A DNA stretch of 64,000 bases from Epiperipatus broadwayi (GCA_028023455.1 JAQFVV010012535.1:3126185-3190184); one strand, 5' to 3'. Shown: positions 11,159 through 24,068, counted from the stretch's first letter. Made by a program: numbers and translations. The notes: generated by a model not told the origin, from the sequence alone.

Positions 11159-13130
11159 AAAGCAGAAACTGATAGATTTACTAGAAATAAAATATAATTC
11201 ATTCCGATTTTTAAAACAAATATCAACAAAGAAAATTTTGTTCATTTTGCAAATTGAATCTGCTCCATCTGAAATTTGATGATGAAACAGCACTTTGTTT
11301 TGATTAAAATCTAAGTTTTAAAATGATTTCAAAAATCAAATGTGATTTTTTAAAATTTCTTTAATTTCTAAATAAAAGTATTTATCAAATGTGGTCAAAT
11401 TTATTATATTCTGATAAATAATAATGGTTTAATATTAAAGTGAAAGTTGAAATCTTAAAGTAAATAAGAACAAAGAAATCTACCAGAATGCTTATATAGT
11501 GCAAGAGGGTTAAATGTATTTTTAACATAATATGGACCTATAAAAATAGCAAACATTAACAAATATGCAAAAGTTATTTATAGAGATCAATATAAATATT
11601 AAATTTTTTTTATCACATAAAATTCTAAGAATACTAACAAAAATGATTTTGGACTAGCTGTTGTTTTGTCATTTTGTAAAAACTAAATAATTTTATGAAG
11701 TATATAGTGCTTCTCTATTTGAAATTAATTTTCCTAAGCTGATTGATTTTATAAAATTGGCAAAAACCATCATACTTGATGAGATTAGAGATGACAAAAT
11801 GCCATACAATGATATACTAGTGATAATATAACCAGTTGCAAATCTATTTATGTTATTGGAGTTTTATCTCATAAGGATGCAAAATTTTTATGGTATTTTT
11901 TAAATATTTCTCAACTATACCCACTGATGATTCTTTGACATAATTTGTCAATTATATGAATCAGAAGAATTTTTTTGTATATTATTTGTTATTATTTACT
12001 TTTTAATAATTTAAATTCAAATTTAATCTCCAATAAGCTATTAACCAAGATTTTGAGGTCAAATGTTTTGGAACTGTTTTATCACTTCTGAGATTTATAT
12101 TGCTCTTTAGATGTAGACAATTTTCTTAAACAAGTAATTTTATTCAACAAATGAATGAATATTAGTGGAAGCAGTATTATAGCGATTTATTATACCTTCC
12201 ATATAGTAAGAGCTGTCTGTGTGTGTACATCGAATCTGAAAGCATTTAACAGACAAACAAACAAGTAGAAAACAGATTTAAACAGACATTTATAAATTGA
12301 CCAATAATAGAAGAGTAGAATTTTTCTCTAAGGACTGTGTGTGGACTACAAATAACTGTTAACAAATTAGCCTGGGTCTTCTTTTGGCATTAACATGCAA
12401 CCAGATGTGTAGCAGACTCAACTCTGCAATAATTAACTAGTAGTATCCCTGATAAAGGTGAGGAAACGGAATTAACTTTTAAAGAAGCCACCACAATCTA
12501 CATTATAATTTTTGTTTTTAAAATAAATTTATTAAATATAGTAACATAGTAATATAGAGTTAAATTTTATAAAAAAGTACATAGCATTCAGAATGAAACT
12601 TGAAAAGGTCAATGCAGAGAAAAAGATATCTTAATAAGACTAAGAGGAAAATGAAACTTTCACCCACGTATCATCATGTAGACTCACAGGCGAAAGCAGA
12701 GAGTCTCGCTGCTTGACTTGGTCAAGGAGCTTGATAAAGACAGTTAGAGCTGAGTCCTGAGAATGACCAAAGATGTCTTATGGCTCTAATTATAAATAAT
12801 TATTATTATACTGTTATTATTTATAAGGTGATGTATTATTATGTGTACCTAATTGACATATGTATGTAAGTATATAAATATTCTATCAATTCCAATTGTA
12901 TAAATTACTGTTTAACATTATTAACAAAGAAATAACTAAATATGCTCATGTGCCCCATTTTTACTGTGATAGATTAATAATCAATACACAGCAGTAAGAT
13001 TTGCATTGTGGCCTCAAGTAATGTTAAGCTCATGCATTCTGCTATATTTAAAGTGAAATTTGGATACATTATCCAATTATCAGTTAAAACCTAATCCCTA
13101 TGTAGTCATATAATTAAATAGTTATTTAGA
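11159..13130. other. AT-rich DNA, no recognised gene
   Basis: No coding frame is convincing. A moderately GC-richer block at about 12,650-12,790 (GTAGACTCACAGGCGAAAGC, then CTGAGTCCTGAGAATGACC) stands out from the surroundings but matches nothing I recognise. Confidence 0.5.
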
Positions 13131-14185
13131 GAAACATGCAAGAAGAGCAATCATTAATAGTAAAATACAACAATATTAAATTTAATGCATTAAATGGAAA
13201 TGATCCTGCTAGCATTTCTCTTAACACCACAATTAAAAAGGGTCAATTCAGAAAAATAAGACTGGCCACTTTCATTAACTTCTCAATTTGGGCTGCCAGA
13301 TGTAGTATGATATTTGCTCATGGCTGTGATGACTCAATAGTTAATTGATTTTTCAAGTCCCTCTACAAGATAAAAGATGAGGATAACTGAGCATGTCAGC
13401 CTTGGTTGGTCACCCAGACCTGGAGCCAGATGAGGCTATAGTCTTGACTCATGCTGTTTTATGGCATAAGACCTCAACCTTCTCCCATCTTCTGAATGAA
13501 TAATGTATCCCATCTTTCACCTACTAATGATTTAAACTATAACTATTTAGATCTTTCATATACCCTATGTATTTATTACATATATTTTCCATTGGTTCTA
13601 TGCTTTATAATTAATCTACTTATGTAACCTAATTAACGATTCCTAATAGTTCCTTTTATATATCAACTTTTAAATATTGTTATGGTCCTCATTTGCCTTT
13701 AAGCCAACCAAGTCATTAATCAATGGAAATTTGGAAACCTTATATATAGGTTTGACTTCCTCTGTATCCCTAGTAGATGATGTATATGATGCACTGCCTT
13801 AAGGTCTTAGTGTAACCTTTGATTTTGGTTTTCTCTTTATACTTACATTAATTTACCTATCATAATTTTTTTATATAACTCTTGAGACTATGTTATTGAC
13901 TTAATGTATTACTTTCATTATTTTCTTTTAAAACTTTGTTTTGTCTTATAAAAATTCATCAACTTTGTATATAGATTTTACATCCTTTATATTTCAATCA
14001 TGTTATATATATATATGATGTAGTGCTTCATGACCCTAATGCAACGTTTGATTTCTTTATATGCATTGTTCACATACCATATTTATATGTATTCATTGAG
14101 ACTTTATTATTCACCTAATTTTATGCTGTCATTGATTTCTCTTGTATCTACTCTAAAATGTGAATAAAGTTTTGATTTTTGAAAG
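13131..14185 (+). other. Possible 3' end of an unidentified retroelement
   Basis: A short frame at 13,136-13,348 and a second at 13,395-13,505 (beginning MSALVGHPDLEPDEAIVLTH and ending HLLNE) are denser in G/C than their surroundings. They are followed by T-rich sequence containing two loosely repeated blocks of the type GATGTA..ATGCA/GTGCTTCATGACC (near 13,780 and 14,015), and by an AATAAA signal near 14,162. This layout resembles the tail of a LINE or a processed transcript, but I cannot name a family. It could also be chance. Confidence 0.25.
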
Positions 14186-14189
14186 TAAA

Positions 14190-15282
14190 TCTTATGTGAA
14201 CATTGAAGCATATTGCTTTTACTTATCATTATACATTTGTTGATGTATGTAATATAATAAACTCATTATTAAAATAATGAAAGAAAGGGGCAAATATTTT
14301 TAAAACAATAAAAATAATGCTGTTAAAGCGCTTGTGTATACTATATACTAAAAAAGAATGCTGTAAGCTTGATCATATTTTTTTTGAGAGAATATGATTT
14401 AACAAACACATATATAAACCGGCACACTAATACAAACATATTTAAATATGTACATATATAGACACAGGTATATAATAAGCCTGTGTTTCACTTATTACTA
14501 TATTATTGTTGTTTGCGAACTTAATTTATGTATTATAATGTTTAGAGTAAATTGTATTATAATTATTTTATATACATTTAAAAAAGATAATTGTTATATA
14601 TATATAATTAAAAGATATTCATGAGTTTTAAAATGTAAATATTAATTTTTATGGGAATTCTCTGTATATTTCTTAAATAAATTTTAGTTATTATATTACC
14701 AGAAAAAGTATCATTTAAAAATGGCCTTGCAAACTGATATCCTGCCATCTAGTAGGTTTTAAATTAAAAACGGAGTTACGTTTTGTTTGTTTCTTTCATT
14801 TTTATCAGTATAACAGTCATATATTTTTTAATTCTTTATTAGCATACCAGATGTAGCCACTTTTTGAAAGGCGGTTGTTTTGATATTGTAACTCAGTATT
14901 GCACAAACCATATACAAATCACCCGAGGGCAATCATGTACATTCCACATTCTGATATCATAAAATATCAACGTTTTCTTTTTACAGCCTGCTAAGGTCAG
15001 GGAGAAAACAAGAGAAGAACTATTTATCTAAGTTGTTGATTGCAAATAAAGATTATAAAATGCCAAGAATAATGAAACAGTACTATTTATTTATTCATAT
15101 ATATAGAACACAAAACACACACTGGCATGACTTAGTTAATTAATTTGTACCTTCAATTAACTTAACGTAAATAAATCTTTCCAAATTTGATTAGATTCAT
15201 TTTATTTTAATTATGTTACTGATATAGTATACAATGGTGTAATCATTCAATATTTTAAAATAACACCTATTTGATACTATTC
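14190..15282. other. AT-rich intergenic DNA, nothing recognised
   Basis: No coding region. Near 14,845 the sequence ACCAGATGTAGCCACTTTTT resembles the outer edge of the hairpin at 25,441 and may be a fragment of that family. Confidence 0.45.
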
Positions 15283-15291
15283 ATGTTAATT

Positions 15292-15400
15292 TTTTTTTTC
15301 ATGTGTCCTAGCATCGGCCGGGAAGCGAATCCGATAACTCGGGTCAACTGCTTGTAAAGTGGCTGTGCTGACCATTCGACCACCAACGCTTGACATATTA
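15292..15400 (-). mobile_element. tRNA-derived SINE, copy 2
   Basis: This copy is about 109 bp and is flanked by perfect 9-bp target-site duplications, ATGTTAATT, at 15,283-15,291 and 15,401-15,409. On the minus strand it starts with GTTGGTGGTCGAATGGTCAG (A-box-like). It has a stem-loop resembling an anticodon arm with the loop CTTTACAA and a B-box-like region GGATTCGCTTCC, and it ends in an A tail. RNA polymerase III would transcribe an active copy, and LINE machinery would insert it. Confidence 0.8.
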
Positions 15401-15409
15401 ATGTTAATT

Positions 15410-17083
15410 GTCTAAATGGATTCCAATTTACTGCAAAAATACCTCTTAATTATCATCACAGCTGTTCTAATGCTAACTAATACAGCTTATAAATTAAGAC
15501 TGATCTTACTAATCGAATGTTGTGCAATAAATAATAAAATAGAATTGTGTTACAATAGTTATATAAGAATGCATACACGAATACAATATATGCCTACAAT
15601 AGGAAGTAAACTTCTAACATCTAAAGTGTATATAGCATACAGTGACTGGCAGTCATATATGTATCATAGCCAACATGTATAAAAGAGAAATGGATGTCAT
15701 GTGGTAGAAATTGATCATCTACCACTCATTACTATGTAAATGAGATAATGATGATAAGGGATCAATGATCATAAATTATGTTACAATCATTAATGCATTA
15801 CATAAGAATGAACATCAGATATAACTCATAACTCAAATTGACAGATACCAGCCATACATTCTTATCAATAATAACAATTCAAATACAAGATTAGTTAGCT
15901 AAAACTGGCATCTATTTAACAGAACCCCAATTTAGCTTGTCTATGCAGCAGGCTTGCCTTCCATTCATAATTTTAAAATTTTACTGATTTAACATATTCT
16001 TATTAACTGAATAAAATGGAAATAATGATCTAACTAGTACACACTTTTTAATAGTATGGTAAGAGATTGTGATTACAAGCAATTTGCCTTTTATACTTAA
16101 TTTATTGCAATTAGAGCTGACTAAATTGTGATATTTAAATAGAACAAACTACAATCTCTTGCTATACCTGCTTGCAAACTGATCAAGTAAATAACTCATT
16201 ATTCATTAACATGTTTCATTAGATAAGAGACCATAATTAACTAAAGATTAGTTTAAAATTTATACTTATTTTTTCATAAGTTCAGGTTTAGTCTTTAGGT
16301 ATCGACAGAGTTGATTCTTAAAATCTTAGCTATGGTAGATGGAGGTTTAAATTACTATTTCACATTCATTTTGGATGCATAGATAGTAATTAAGTCTTAG
16401 TTTGGTGGCTGGTTCTACCTGTAACATTGGATATCAGCTTCTTTCTCTTCTAAGGAGGATATGTGTGGACATATATTAAAATGGTTTCTTCTGTTATTAA
16501 TGGCTTATTTGATATGACTCAGTGATGGATTTTTGGCCTTCTCTCTATCTGCTTGACAGACCAAGACAGGTAATGGCTTTTCTAGTCTTGCATGGTAGAC
16601 TTGATGGAACTAGCAGGTAAATATTAATTAAATCAGAATAATAATAATAATAACATGAACATAATTTCCAGCACTATTTATATGATTTGGCATTACCTTA
16701 ATATTCAAATAATATTTTGTCATTTGGATCCTTCAATCTAATGGGTATAGATGACTCCATTACTTTCACTGAAGTCTGAGTTTATTTGTACAATAGCCTA
16801 TTTGCCAGCTCATATTTTTGAGTAGGAATAACAGTCTTGTTAATTAAATTATTTTAATTATTTATCTCCTAGTAATCTGTTTACAAGCATTTTAATTACT
16901 TTTCCTAGAGTGCCATTCCACCTTTTTTTTATTGTCAAAAGAAAACATATTTTTTCTTTTAAACTTTTTTTTAAGTTAATTTAGACACCATTATTTTTTT
17001 AAATTTTAAAAAATATTTTGTATTTAACTCAAAATAACTATATAATTAATTATACCATATATCTTTATCTGTGCATTTATAAT
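15410..17083. other. Repeat-like intergenic DNA without genes
   Basis: The frame at 15,416-15,682 has no recognisable domain and is probably chance. A loose inverted pair, AAGAGATTGTGATTA near 16,063 and ACAATCTCTTGCTATACC near 16,153, suggests an old hairpin insertion. Nothing else was identified. Confidence 0.45.
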
Positions 17084-17134
17084 AAACCACTAAACATCTC
17101 CTGATCACCACTTTTTATGCTTGCTCATAACTGC

Positions 17135-17587
17135 TATTAAAACAGGCAAAACTCTCCATACAGTAGTGCCACTCAGTGCAAGCCAAAGTAATCAACATGT
17201 GATGTTTAGTGGTTTAATACCAATCCTGCCTAATAGAATAATGGTGGCTATGGTTATTAAAGAACCAAAGATACCAAAATATATGGGTACTGAACTGAGT
17301 TCAAACCCATATGACTAAATAAGCTATTGAGCTTAGATTGAAAATATTGTGTTTTCAATTTTATTCTCATAATTTTGTAGTTAAGTAGAGATAAAAAGTG
17401 GCTGCTAGAGGGTTGCATTAGATTCTAAGATCTAGGTGCAGTGCTCTTAGATCCAGAAACTACTCTGGGGAATATTGGATGAGTAGGCAATAAATAAAGA
17501 TTTTATGAACAAGCCTTCTGCTATCCATTGATTACTCTGGCTTGCACTGAGTGGCACTACTGTATGGAGAGTTTTGCCAATTTTAAT
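17135..17587. mobile_element. MITE family 1, copy A (about 450 bp, inverted-repeat ends)
   Basis: Terminal inverted repeats of about 60 bp: the left arm has GGCAAAACTCTCCATACAGT and CACTCAGTGCAAGCC, and the right arm (17,526-17,587) has their exact inverse. The interior contains the family signature GGCTATGGTTATTAAAGAAC, then ACTGAACTGAGTTC, then CTAGGTGCAGTGCTC. There is no coding capacity. Copies of the same unit occur at 19,103, 52,050, 52,276, 53,717 and, diverged, at 57,530. Confidence 0.85.
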
Positions 17588-18349
17588 GCATTTATAATAC
17601 ATATATTTAATTTTTATTTATTCAACTTTTGAACTTAAATTTTGTTCGTAATATTTTTATGTGTGAACATGAAGTATGTATGTATATATATGTCTATATA
17701 TAGCTTCAATATGTATAATTTGACAGTATTACTCCCTTATTTTTTTGTATTAAATTCATCATAATTACTACTATTAAATCTAATATTTGTAATTTTTTTA
17801 AAATTGGTTGCTTTAACAATTTTGTTTTAAGATTTAATGTAAATATATGTTTTATAATAAATATTGCTGAATATGTCATTCATCTGAATTATATTAGAGG
17901 ATTGACAGACCACAAATGTATGAAGCACCTTAACACCAAATTATGAATCAGTGTTTGTGGATGTTTCTGCAGCTATCTGGCAACCTTTACCTTAAAATAT
18001 ACAAACTAGCTGAGCTATTTCACTCAGTGCCAGCAATCCTACCAGAAGCCATCAAACATTCCAGCTGAAGCCCTTTGAATACCAAAGTAGTGACTGCTCT
18101 ACTACTATTCTAAACTTGATAGCATTATTATGGTCTAATTCTGGAACAAATAATTTGTTTCATTGAAAAATATGCTTAATTGTGAATTTGACATGTGACA
18201 TTGGACAAACATTAATACATTCACCAATCAGACAACAGGGAAAATAGAGATTTTATAGATAAGATTTGAGTGAATAAGTTTTTTTTTGGCTTTTTTAAAA
18301 ATTAAATACATAAGACTCTACCAAAGGAAACAATGATGAGTTGTATTTA

Positions 18350-18850
18350 CTTGCAAAAATAGTTAGGAAGTTGTAATACTTTCATTTACACACTATTTTC
18401 TTTAGATAAAGCTAAGCTATAAACTAAAAGCAGTTTGACTTTTGGTTTAAATGTCAGACAAATATGACCACTAGATGATGTAATCTTAATTTACAATACC
18501 AGCTTTTCATTGTTAGTTTTCCTAGTTATATATATTATGGCTGAAATGTAAACAATTCATGAAGAAAGTAGTATTTACATATTAATAGTGAAAATCTAAA
18601 AATTATCAATAGCAGGATAGAATGTTATATAATTTTGAAAATATTTAGAAAGTTGTAATATTTTCTTTTTTAACACATAAAAGGTATTGATGTTTGATCT
18701 ATTTCTCTTATATAAAACTAGAGAACAAAATAATTCAATTTTTGGTTTAAAGGTGAGCCAGATAAATACATATACTAGATGTCATGATTTTACTTTGCAA
18801 TGCCATTTTTGCCTGGTTATATTCTAGCTGAAATTTATTTAAAATGTATA
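18350..18850. repeat. Diverged tandem duplication (period about 290 bp)
   Basis: Two blocks, near 18,360-18,550 and 18,650-18,840, share AGTTGTAATA(C/T)TTTC, TTTTGGTTTAAA(T/G)GT, an ACTAGATG(A/T) stretch and GGCTGAAAT/AGCTGAAAT in the same order. Non-coding. Confidence 0.6.
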
Positions 18851-19102
18851 CAGAGGAATCCCATTAAAATTTTTCACACACACACACACATATCAAATTC
18901 CTACCTTCCATAACAAAATTATTTTATAAAACAATTTACAACTAAATAAAAATTTATCAGCATAACATGATATGTAGTTTCATATTTTTAATTTACATGC
19001 AGATGAGAAAATGAGTCCACTTTTTGTCTGATGCTAAAGTGGATAACTAGATTATAAAACAGAACCATAATACACATATGAGAAATTTTAAAATTAAATA
19101 CC

Positions 19103-19876
19103 TGTTATTAAAACAGGCAAAACTCTCTATGTTTATTGCTATTCAGTGCAAGCCAGAATAATCAATGAATGCCAGAAGACTTGTGCATAAAATTCCCATC
19201 TAGTGCCTACTCATCCAATATCCCCAGACTAGTTTCTGGCTTGTGGCCTTCATCAGTGAGGAGCCTTGGATCTGAGAGCACTGCACCTAGTTCCTAGAAC
19301 CTAATGCAACTCTCCAGCAGCCACCTTTTATCTCTCCTTAACTACAAAACTATAAGTCTTAAATTGAAAACACTATAATATTTTCAATCCAAGTTCATTA
19401 GCTTATATAGTCATAAAGATCTGAACTCAGTTCAGTATCTATAAATTTTGGTGTTTTTGGTTCTTTAATAACCATAACCACCACTATCCTATTAGGCTAT
19501 GGTTATTAAAGAACCAATGACACTAAAATGTATAGGTACTGAACTGAGTTCAGACCTTTATGACTATATAAGCTAATGAACTTGGGATTGAAAATATTAT
19601 AGTGTTTTCAATTTAAGACTCACAGTTTTATAGTTAAGGAGAGATAAAAGGTGGCTGCTGGAGAGTTACATTAGATCCTAAGATCTAGGTGCAGTGCTCT
19701 CAGATACAAGACTCCTCACTGACAAAGGCCATAAACCAGAAACAAGTCTGGGGATATTGGATGAGTATGGCACTAGATGGGGATTTTATGCACAAGCCTT
19801 CTGACATCCATTGATTACTCTGGCTTGCACTGAGTGGCAATACATATAGAAAGTTTTGCCTGTTTTAATAACAGTT
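19103..19876. mobile_element. MITE family 1, copy B: 775-bp palindrome
   Basis: Two family-1 units are fused head to head. The left half runs from ATTAAAACAGGCAAAACTCT to about 19,495, and the right half is its inverse, ending with GTTTTGCCTGTTTTAATAAC near 19,873. The arms are about 388 bp with scattered mismatches and almost no spacer; the symmetry centre is near CTATTAGGCTATGG. It has no coding capacity. Flanking DNA at 19,000-19,050 and 20,325-20,375 shares a related direct segment (GCAGATGA, then AATGAATCCACTTTTT or AATGAGTCCACTTTTT). Confidence 0.88.
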
Positions 19877-20022
19877 AAGAGGAAGGATAAGAAATGGTGT
19901 TCATGTGATTTTATTGGCTTAAATACCTGTTACCTAGAGATTTATTGGAATCAGCTTAAATTTACATTTATAAAACAGGATTATTACTATTTGTCTGAAG
20001 GTTTGTACTGATGGTATATTAT

Positions 20023-20168
20023 AAGATGTGATATGTTGGACTATTTCCATTATTTATGAGCATAAGTTGTTTGTATTTGGAAAGTTTAAATAAAGTTTAA
20101 AATTTTCTATACATTCAACATACACTCATAAATGATGGAAACAGTCCAACATATCACATCTTAGGATT
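20023..20168. repeat. Hairpin MITE (about 145 bp)
   Basis: Arms of about 40 bp: GATGTGATATGTTGGACT, then TTTCCAT, on the left, matched by the inverse, AGTCCAACATATCACATC, at 20,142-20,159. A 60-bp AT-rich loop separates them. Confidence 0.8.
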
Positions 20169-20479
20169 ATTAGTAATTCTTCTTATAACCTTGCAAACCA
20201 CATAATATACTTCTTAACAAATAAGAAACCTGCTTGATAATAACTTAATATATATATATAATAAATTCTGAACACCTTAATGCTTATTTTTAATCAAACA
20301 TATAACCATTTCCTAGCTATAAATTATAAGCAGATGAAAAAATGAATCCACTTTTTATTTGATACCAAAGTATGGGATAAATATATTATGAATGAGAACA
20401 ATGATTAATACAAGGATAAAAATTTAAATTAATAAAATGCTTACAATAGATCTGCTAGCAATATAAGTGGGGACCCCAA

Positions 20480-21060
20480 AATAACCAGAATTTTGTAATA
20501 AATAGTTATATATATTTTTAAGTATTACAAATTGAATCCCTTTCAAAGTATAGTCCATTTAATGCAATATATTTGTTTAAACATGTTTTTCACTTTTCAA
20601 AATAGTCTGGAAAGTTTTGCAAAGTGATACCTTTTAATGCTACACTGTTTTTTTCTTCACCACTTATAAGTCCACAATAATTTCTTGAGTCATTTTTCCA
20701 TTCAAGAGAATAAAAAGTGGCTTAGGGCAAGAGTGAAAAAATATGCTAATGAATAAGATGGATCATGCTGAATATAAATAAAAAATTATTTCACATTCAA
20801 TAATTTGTGTATTGTGCATTGCCACAGTGAATCTTGTATTCTCACTTTGCCAAAAAATGGGATGATTACATTTTATACCATCATGGAAACATTTCAGAAC
20901 TTGTATATTTAAAATGACTGATCATTACAAATAAATTCTGAGAGAAAAGTGCAATCATTTTGATATTGGATTTTCACTTGTCAAATTTTTTTGGAACATG
21001 GTAAATTTGACACTTCCATTAAACAACCCATAAACTTATATTTTTCCCAGAGCAGCTTCT
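20480..21060 (-). pseudogene. Degraded mariner-like transposase C-terminus
   Basis: On the minus strand, frame-shifted fragments recall the 3' third of a mariner-type DDE transposase. A DPSYS..LA...HFLF sequence near 20,700 resembles the usual HPPYSPDLAPxDFxLF, an ALKG segment lies near 20,640, and a final NSGYFGVPTY-like end lies near 20,470. Numerous stops and indels are present. The assignment rests on this pattern only and could be wrong. Confidence 0.4.
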
Positions 21061-21118
21061 TTGTAGTCTGTTTCAAGCATAATAACTGTTTCCTCTGTCA
21101 TTTTTTTATTAGTTTTTG

Positions 21119-22292
21119 GGTAATACATCGTCGAATCATCCACACAGCTTGATGGCGCTGTTGCTAGTGAAAAACAAATAGATATAATGTTACCGGACTG
21201 TTTTTATTTTGTTGATTTATATTTTTAATTTTTGGATTTGTTTGATTTTTTTTCTTTGTTATATATATATATTTTAAAAATAAATAATTTTTTTTTTTTT
21301 TTGGCTTTTTAAAACATTCTGTCTTTTTTAAAAACAAACATTTCTTTTTTCCTTTCTTTTTTTTAAAGAAAGTTTTTTTTTTCAGTCTTTTTTCTTGTTT
21401 TTGAAGAAACTTTTTTTTTGTCATTTACCAGTGTTTTTATTCATAAAAAAATACATAAAAATTGCTTTTTTTACTTTTAAACAAGGCTTTCTCGACAGAG
21501 CTCTCTAAGAGCTGTCATCATAGACACATTTCTAACTCAGCTCCAATACGCTTCACTTTAAGCTCATCCCGGTTTCAATAATAAATATTCGGCAGCCCTC
21601 AAATCACATCCCATGATCGAATGGAATACCTTCGATGACATTGACACGATTGACATTCAATTGCAGATATTTGACAATGCCTTAATTTCATTGAACCACC
21701 ACAAAGACAGTTTTTCTGTGAGGGTAAAATATTTTTTTTGGTTGAAAGAAGGTCACCACATCTGCTTCTGTAGCAGGTAAATCTAAAAACTTCAATGCCA
21801 AATGGTCATCTGCCATTTAACTGTTTTAATCTTGAAAAAGTATTGGAAAGTGCATGACTTGATTGTGAACTTTGCCGAATTATGATTTACACTCCTCATT
21901 TAGTGAATTGTGACCCCTGAGAATGAAAGTAGGGGCATTTGAGAATTCATTACAATTTTTACTAACTCACATAAATTACAATACCTTTAACCAAAAAAAA
22001 AAATCCATTCTAATATACTTTTCATCATTACAACTACAGAAACCTTCATATCATATGCTGTACAATAGCCAAGAGTAATATTTATAGAGTGTCCCAACTC
22101 GTTGCTAATAATGTTCACATGCTAGCGATGTTGGGTGAAGGGTGCACTTCAACAACATTTTAGTGTTTGAACAGTTTACAGGCCATAAGATCTATGAACG
22201 GCTTTGTAAACAGCATATTTCTGTGCTTTATGAATAGAAACAGCACCATCGAGTGGTGTGGATGATCAGATGATGTATTACCAGTTTTTGCT
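21119..22292. repeat. Inverted-repeat-bounded segment (possible DNA transposon remnant)
   Basis: The segment at 21,119-21,172 (GTAATACATCGTCGAATCAT, then CACACAGCTTGATGGCGCTG) is inverted at 22,238-22,286 (CAGCACCATCGAGTGGTGTG, then GATGATGTATTACC). The repeats are about 50 bp with several mismatches. The interior includes a T/A homopolymer-rich block (21,230-21,480) and a GC-richer block (21,490-21,730) with no identified protein. The frame at 21,164-21,424 is a lysine-rich homopolymer artefact. Confidence 0.5.
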
Positions 22293-22299
22293 TTCTAAT

Positions 22300-23522
22300 T
22301 TGCATTGATAAGTATCTTATATCTCCATCTCACTAATTGTTGGACATTTCCTGGGTTAAATCTTTTTAAAAACATTAAAAGTCTTCAAATATATATTTTC
22401 TAAATCACAATATAGTACAATTCTGTTGTACCTTTGTTGTTTGTTCTCACATTCATTTCTGTTTACTTCCTAGTGCCTCACGAAAGATAGCCAATAGCTT
22501 GAAACCAATGGGGATGTTTCTAGATAGAGATTTTTAAATGCTTTCTCTTGTGGCATTTATTGATAAAGTTTGTTAGAGCTATTACCATGCTCATTATTTT
22601 AGTTTTTAATTACAAGTTTATCATGTTAAGTCACATGATGTATGATTTTATTTTATTTGCTACTTTAGTATTTTAATATACAATTTTTTATTTTCTGAAA
22701 ATTTCACAAGGCCTCTCTCATTTCTGTCACCAGAATCCAATGTACTATTAATACTTTAATCTTTCAGTGACCTTCACTTCTATCATGAACATTTTCCACA
22801 ACAATTTTGAAAGGTTATTTGGTGTGATTAAAATCATTATTATATAAAAATGTCTGTACATTGGGGCAAAACCTTGAATTTTCTGCATTTTCTATTTTCC
22901 ATAAAGTTGAATAAATAATCTTGCCACTCTGTTTACATTACCATCAGTCTTCACAGATAGTGTTAATAATGATTCAAATAGAGATTTTGTAGACGATGAT
23001 GTTTATACTAGTGATGGCAAAAAAATGTATGTATGTTCATTAATAAATGAAGTTTACCTTCAAATTTTACGGTCTCATTATCACTATGAAATGAATCCTC
23101 GGCCAAAAATTATGAATTAGTTAGAATTAAATAAGATCTTTTACCACTTTTTATTATGAGTCTCACTCATTTAAAAAATGATTTCTATTATTTCTGCCTT
23201 ACAGTGAAACCATTTATCACAACATAAATCTATTTTTGTTATATCATCCATGTTATAATACTAAATGATTAATAATGTCTACCTGCACTCACATAAATTA
23301 TATGCCAAATTTTTGAACTTTTTATTTCTTTATATATATTTTCTTATATCTTAATCTGATTTAAAATAATAATTCACACTCTCTATTCTATTTAATTTGT
23401 ATGTCATATTTAGGGATCATTTTTAAATATTTAGTTTTTAAAAACGCATTAAAGATGCCTACAAAATTTGATTAAACTGGAAATAAAATTGTATAAAATA
23501 AATCTTAAAATCAATTCTTCAA
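22300..23522. other. Intergenic DNA, nothing recognised
   Basis: AT-rich sequence with scattered short frames and no domain signal. I searched it by eye for the missing last ebony exon on the minus strand without success. Confidence 0.5.
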
Positions 23523-23540
23523 CTCGATGCGAAATTTATT

Positions 23541-23652
23541 TATTTATTTTTCCTTCATGTGTCACAGCATCGGCCAGGAAGCGAACCCATTAACCCGGGA
23601 CAATTGCTTGTAAGGCAGTTGTTCTGACCACTTGACCACCAACGCTTGACAT
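23541..23652 (-). mobile_element. tRNA-derived SINE, copy 3
   Basis: This 112-bp copy is flanked by an 18-bp target-site duplication with one mismatch, CTCGATGYGAAATTTATT, at 23,523-23,540 and 23,653-23,670. On the minus strand it has GTTGGTGGTCAAGTGGTCAG, the stem-loop CTGCCTTACAAGCA, and GGGTTCGCTTCCTGG as a B-box-like end. The long duplication and good conservation make it the best-preserved example here. Confidence 0.85.
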
Positions 23653-23849
23653 CTCGATGTGAAATTTATTTTAATATTATATCAGCATTTTTGCCAAAAT
23701 ATTTTTAATTTACAAAAATTTCCTTCTCTTTTTACTTATTAATTTGTTTCTTCACGATTTTCTGTCACCTATTTTAAAGATTATTTGTGTATTAAAAGCT
23801 TTAATTGCGATTATTCCTTGTGTTTATATATGTTACGGAAAACGTGTAA

Positions 23850-23962
23850 AAACCGGCCTAGGCATTCATTCTATACAATGCCAAAAGTGATTCGTCCAAA
23901 TATAAAAGCTTAAATTTTCATCCATTTCATAGGCATTCTATAAAATGCCAAAAGGAAAATCG
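23850..23962. repeat. Two short palindromes with GGCATT...AATGCC arms
   Basis: GGCATTCATTCTATACAATGCC-type and GGCATTCTATAAAATGCC-type palindromes occur about 70 bp apart. The same GCATT/AATGC arms appear in the foldback element at 5,814-8,700, so this may be a fragment of the same repeat class. Confidence 0.4.
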
Positions 23963-24067
23963 GCAGAGTATAAAATACTTCCAGCAATAATGTTTATTCT
24001 TTCATTTCACTGTGATTTTTGCTTTTGAAGTCGGAATGACTCTAACAGTTTTGAGGTAGCTGCTGAT

Positions 24068-24068
24068 C

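Noticed and set aside
15292-15400. Functional tRNA gene
   Set aside because: There is an anticodon-like arm and box-like motifs, but the acceptor stem does not pair, and the copy has a poly-A tail and target duplications, so it is a SINE.
17121-17318. 65-codon frame
   Set aside because: Lies within MITE family 1, which is palindromic and non-coding in all copies.
21164-21424. 86-codon Lys/Phe-rich minus-strand frame
   Set aside because: Encoded by T homopolymer runs; low complexity, with no start context or homology.
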